Source: Phytomonospora sp040655735 (lineage in GTDB: Bacteria; Actinomycetota; Actinomycetes; Mycobacteriales; Micromonosporaceae). Taken from it: a stretch of 64,000 nt of DNA. Positions 60,858 through 64,000 of this stretch are shown here, piece by piece. Numbering within the stretch: position 1 is the stretch's first letter; each line of letters opens with the position of its first letter. The translations under genes were made by a program, and so were the position numbers. Where the stretch lies: assembly GCF_040655735.1 (NCBI RefSeq), contig NZ_JBFAKK010000001.1:806001-870000 (forward strand), written 5' to 3'. The notes under the pieces were generated by a model. That model worked only from the letters and a program-made list of their open reading frames with translations. It had not been told where the DNA came from and did no database searches.

Positions 60858-61226
60858 TCATCGATCGGCGACGGGCACCGGCCGGCGCGCACGCGCGGCC
60901 GCGCGGACGTACCAGATCGAGGTCGCTGTCACCGTCAGGCCGGCCGAGAGGGCCACGACGTGCAGGACCGGGTCGGGGATCGGAACGAACGCGAAGACCG
61001 CTGCCGGGATCTGCACGATCCCCATCAGCGCGAGCATCAGCGTCCGGCGTTCCTTCCCCCAGAAGTAAGCCGTCCACAGTGGCGCCGTCACGATCGCCAG
61101 GGTCAAGACGTCCAGGACTGCGTGCATGGCCGGGTTGGCCACCCTGTCGTGGGCGTAAGCCTGAGCGGGTGATGAGACGGCGAGAACTGTGAGGACGGCG
61201 CCGAGGATCAACGCAACTCTCCGCAT
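60858..61226 (-). CDS. Small membrane protein with signal peptide
   Basis: 122 residues, family unknown. A signal-peptide-like N-terminus (MRRVALILGAVLTVLAVSSP, cleavage near AQAYA) is followed by three membrane helices (LDVLTLAIVTAPLWTAYFW, LMLALMGIVQIPAAVFAFV, VVALSAGLTVTATSIWYV) and a basic C-terminus. ATG 61226 has GGAGG six bases upstream. Divergent from the DAHP synthase gene. Confidence 0.78.
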   Translation of the reverse strand: MRRVALILGAVLTVLAVSSPAQAYAHDRVANPAMHAVLDVLTLAIVTAPLWTAYFWGKERRTLMLALMGIVQIPAAVFAFVPIPDPVLHVVALSAGLTVTATSIWYVRAAARARRPVPVADR

Positions 61227-61479
61227 GCCGCACCTCCATTTCTGGCATGGTCGTGTGTTCACTCCCTGTGCCGACCGTACGGGTGGATTCGGCCCGCGGG
61301 TGTCGTGTAGTTGCCAGAAGGGACAGATTTCGCGGCTTCGCCCGTTTACGGCCCGAGCCGGGTGGTCTCGACCCGCCGCCGCGCCTGTTCGCGCCTCCGC
61401 CGGCACCGTTCGGCCCGGTGTGACCGCTTTCATCTGTTGAGATGGCCCACCTGCCATCTGAGACGCCGAACCGCGACCG

Positions 61480-61485
61480 TAAGCT
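61480..61485 (+). promoter_or_regulatory. -10 hexamer of the DAHP synthase gene (leaderless)
   Basis: TAAGCT six bases before GTG 61492. Confidence 0.6.
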
Positions 61486-61491
61486 TTCCCC

Positions 61492-62871
61492 GTGACACTC
61501 CAGTGGCAGCATCTCCGCAACCCAGGCCTGACCGCAGACGGCGCCCCCGTCGACGCGACCTCGCTCGGACTGGACCGTTGGCGCGATCTTCCGCGCGACC
61601 AGATGCCACCGTGGACCGACTATGCCGCCGTGGACGAGGTGTGCGACACGCTCTCCAGCGTCCCCCCGATCGTCGCGCCCCATGAGGTCGACCAGCTCCG
61701 GGAACGGCTCGCACTCGTCTGCGAGGGCAAGGCGTTCCTGCTCCAGGGCGGCGACTGCGCCGAGACCTTCGACGACAACACCGAGGCGCACCTGCTGGCC
61801 AACGCCCGCACGCTGCTCCAGATGGCCGTCGTTCTTACCTACGGCGCCAGCCTCCCGGTCATCAAGGTCGGCCGGGTCGCCGGGCAGTACACCAAGCCCC
61901 GCTCGGCGGCGCTCGACGCGCTGGGCCTGCCGGTCTACCGCGGCGACATGATCAACTCGCTGAAGGCCGATGCCGACGCCCGCGTCGCCGACCCCCAGCG
62001 CATGGTCCGCGCCTACGCCAACGCCGCGGCCGCGATGAACATGCTCCGCGCGTTCCTCACCGGCGGCATCGCCGACCTGCGCGCGGTCCACGACTGGAAC
62101 AAGGACTTCGTCAAGCAGTCCCCGGCCGGCGAGCGCTACGACGCCATCGGCCGTGAGATCGATCGCGCGCTCGCCTTCATGGCCGCCTGCGGCGTCGACG
62201 ACGAGGCCCTGCACACGGTGACCGTGTACGCCAGCCACGAGGCCCTCGCGCTCGAGTACGACCGGGCGCTGACCCGCGTGGTCGGCGAGGAGGCCTACGG
62301 CCTGTCGGGCCACTTCCTGTGGATCGGGGAGCGCACCCGCCGCCTCGACGGCGCCCACATCGACTTCATCTCCCGCATCGCCAACCCGATCGGCGTGAAG
62401 ATCGGCCCGGGCACCAGCCCCGAGTGGGCCGTCGAGGCCTGCGAGAAGCTCAACCCGGACAACGTCCCCGGCCGTCTGACACTGATCAGCCGGATGGGCA
62501 ACCAGAAGATCCGCGACGTGCTCCCGGCGATCGTGGAGAAGGTCGACGCCGCCGGGCAGAAGGTCATCTGGCAGTGCGACCCGATGCACGGCAACACCAT
62601 CGAGTCGGCGAGCGGGTACAAGACCCGCCAGTTCGACCGGATCGTCGACGAGGTCCTCGGCTTCTTCGAGGTGCACCGCGGCCTGGGCACCCACCCGGGC
62701 GGCATCCACATCGAGCTCACCGGCGAGGACGTCACCGAGTGCCTCGGCGGGGCCCAGGCCATCGCCGACGCCGACCTCTCGACTCGTTACGAGACCGCCT
62801 GCGACCCGCGACTGAACACGCAGCAGTCGCTGGAGCTGGCCTTCCTCGTCGCCGAGATGCTGCGCCACTGA
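61492..62871 (+). CDS. aroG: Class II 3-deoxy-7-phosphoheptulonate (DAHP) synthase
   Basis: Condenses phosphoenolpyruvate and erythrose 4-phosphate, the first step of aromatic amino-acid synthesis. 459 residues, plant-type (class II). Motifs are LLQGGDCAETFDD (metal-binding Cys), VGRVAGQYTKPRS (PEP binding), GPGTSPEWAVEACEKLNP, LISRMGNQKIRDVLP and CDPMHGNTI (metal His), with GIHIELTGEDVTECLGG near the end. In mycobacteria this enzyme binds chorismate mutase and is feedback-inhibited by aromatic amino acids. The start at GTG 61492 is supported by the leaderless -10 hexamer. Confidence 0.97.
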   Translation: MTLQWQHLRNPGLTADGAPVDATSLGLDRWRDLPRDQMPPWTDYAAVDEVCDTLSSVPPIVAPHEVDQLRERLALVCEGKAFLLQGGDCAETFDDNTEAHLLANARTLLQMAVVLTYGASLPVIKVGRVAGQYTKPRSAALDALGLPVYRGDMINSLKADADARVADPQRMVRAYANAAAAMNMLRAFLTGGIADLRAVHDWNKDFVKQSPAGERYDAIGREIDRALAFMAACGVDDEALHTVTVYASHEALALEYDRALTRVVGEEAYGLSGHFLWIGERTRRLDGAHIDFISRIANPIGVKIGPGTSPEWAVEACEKLNPDNVPGRLTLISRMGNQKIRDVLPAIVEKVDAAGQKVIWQCDPMHGNTIESASGYKTRQFDRIVDEVLGFFEVHRGLGTHPGGIHIELTGEDVTECLGGAQAIADADLSTRYETACDPRLNTQQSLELAFLVAEMLRH

Positions 62872-62911
62872 CGCGCGGACCCACCGATCATCACGGGCAT
62901 GCGGCCCTCAC

Positions 62912-62917
62912 TAAGCT
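62912..62917 (+). promoter_or_regulatory. -10 hexamer of the threonine aldolase gene (leaderless)
   Basis: TAAGCT seven bases before ATG 62925. Confidence 0.6.
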
Positions 62918-62924
62918 GGGCCGC

Positions 62925-63959
62925 ATGCCCGTTGATCTACGCAGCGACACCGTCACCAGGCCCACTCCCGAGATGCGGGAGGCGATGGCCCGAGCCGAGG
63001 TCGGCGACGACGTGTACGGCGAGGACCCCGCCGTCAACGCCCTGGAGAACGAGGTCGCCGAGCTCTTCGGTCACGAGGCGGCCGTGTTCTGTCCCTCGGG
63101 CAGCATGGCCAACCAGGTCGCCGTGCAGACCCTCGGCGGTCCCGGTGGCGAGCTCCTGTGCGACTCCGACGCGCACGTGGTCACCTTCGAGGGGGGAGCG
63201 GCCGCCGCTTACGGCGGCATCTCCTCGCGCACCTGGCCGACCCGCGGTGGGCACCTCGACGTCGACACCGTGGCCGCGTTCATTCGGCCCGGCGGCGGCT
63301 ACGCCGTGCCCACCGTGGCGATCGCGGTGGAGAACACCCACAATCTGGGCGGCGGGCGTGTCATCCCGATCGCGAAGCTGCGCAGGCTCCGCGAGATCGC
63401 CGACGAGCGCGGGATCGCCCTCCACCTCGACGGCGCCCGCATTTGGAACGCGCACGTCGCCGACGGTGTGCCCCTCCACGAGTACGGGGAACTGTTCGAC
63501 ACCGTCTCGGTGTGCCTCTCGAAGGGACTGGGCGCCCCCGTCGGCTCCCTGATGATCTCGAACCGCGAGCGCGTGGCGGCCGGCCGTGTCGTCCGCAAGC
63601 GTCTGGGCGGCGGGATGCGGCAGGCGGGGATCCTGGCCGAAGCGGGCCGTCACGCGCTGCGGCACCACATCGCACGCCTCGCCGACGACCATGTCCACGC
63701 GCAGCGGCTGGCCGAGGCTCTGGCGCCCTACGGCGTCTGCGAAGCCTCCGACACGCAGACGAACATCGTGGTGCTGACGGTCCCCGATGCGGGGGGTCTG
63801 GCCGCGGCGGCGAGGGAGGAGGGCGTCCTCGTGTCGGCTCTCGGCCCGAACCTGCTGCGGATGGTGACCCACATGGACGTCGACGAGGCCGGTGTCGCGC
63901 ACGCTGTGAAGGTCCTCACATCCCTGCTCAGCAGGGGTGAAAGGGCCGCCGAAAGCTGA
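62925..63959 (+). CDS. ltaE: Low-specificity L-threonine aldolase
   Basis: A PLP enzyme that cleaves threonine or allo-threonine into glycine and acetaldehyde. 344 residues. Family marks are VDLRSDTVTRPTPEMREAM, GDDVYGEDPAVNALE, VFCPSGSMANQVAVQ, VENTHNLGGGRVIP, LHLDGARIWNA and the PLP lysine in CLSKGLGAPVGS. Everything expected is present. ATG 62925 is the family start and follows a -10 hexamer by seven bases. The last 41 bases of the window beyond it hold no recognisable feature. Confidence 0.95.
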   Translation: MPVDLRSDTVTRPTPEMREAMARAEVGDDVYGEDPAVNALENEVAELFGHEAAVFCPSGSMANQVAVQTLGGPGGELLCDSDAHVVTFEGGAAAAYGGISSRTWPTRGGHLDVDTVAAFIRPGGGYAVPTVAIAVENTHNLGGGRVIPIAKLRRLREIADERGIALHLDGARIWNAHVADGVPLHEYGELFDTVSVCLSKGLGAPVGSLMISNRERVAAGRVVRKRLGGGMRQAGILAEAGRHALRHHIARLADDHVHAQRLAEALAPYGVCEASDTQTNIVVLTVPDAGGLAAAAREEGVLVSALGPNLLRMVTHMDVDEAGVAHAVKVLTSLLSRGERAAES

Positions 63960-64000
63960 CAGCACGGACTATGGCGGTCGGACGAACGGTCGGTTATGTT

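Overview
This is a high-GC actinobacterial chromosome segment (Actinomycetota). The lineage is supported by a recA/recX–miaB–miaA–dapF–hflX–lexA–nrdR–nrdJ core, GAF–ANTAR regulators, a mycothiol-dependent-isomerase-like protein, a PknG/GlnH/GlnX signalling cluster and many leaderless starts. The genus cannot be fixed from the sequence. No rRNA, tRNA or CRISPR array was found.

Layout. (1) 1–8.3 kb: the 3' part of recA, a 2-kb gene-free stretch, two GAF–ANTAR regulators, recX overlapping an AlkZ-like winged-helix gene, a CYTH–CHAD protein and a DinB/MDMPI-like enzyme. (2) 8.3–24.2 kb: translation, SOS and nucleotide housekeeping: miaB; a minus-strand trio (DUF349 protein, tyrosine phosphatase, small membrane protein); miaA–dapF; malic enzyme with an ACT domain; hflX; a secreted protein ending at a MITE-like inverted repeat; lexA with its SOS box; and the nrdR–nrdJ operon for B12-dependent ribonucleotide reductase. 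(3) 24.2–28.97 kb: an accessory island with two parts of HNH endonuclease-like coding sequence, a resolvase remnant, a CmtR-type metal sensor with a cation efflux gene, an HXXEE membrane protein and a decayed Tn3-family transposase.

(4) 28.9–38.2 kb: one tightly overlapping minus-strand operon of seven genes: GlnX-like membrane sensor, GlnH-like lipoprotein, coiled-coil protein, PknG kinase, PP2C phosphatase, VWA protein and FHA protein. Kinase, phosphatase and FHA protein all start with Cys-pair zinc-ribbon modules, so this looks like a complete amino-acid-responsive phospho-signalling unit. A divergent gene encodes a Cro/C1 helix-turn-helix fused to a MurA-like transferase. (5) 39.9–49 kb: metabolic and transport genes (serine hydrolase, MarR/MFS pair with twin operators, VOC, SDR, split RibD domains, rhodanese, DHA2 MFS with divergent LysR) and a degraded Crp-type fragment. 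(6) 48.7–64 kb: an archaeal-type ornithine cyclodeaminase beside a DUF1611-like P-loop protein, NUDIX, a flavin monooxygenase overlapping a small hydrolase, lipid-related genes (hydrolase, PlsC), a Crp regulator, a 3'-exoribonuclease, phosphofructokinase, class II DAHP synthase and threonine aldolase.

Genes sit in short operons with 1–4 base stop/start overlaps. Convergent ends often carry long, nearly perfect palindromes as terminators. At least ten genes have a TANNNT hexamer 5–8 bases before the start codon, as expected for leaderless mRNAs.
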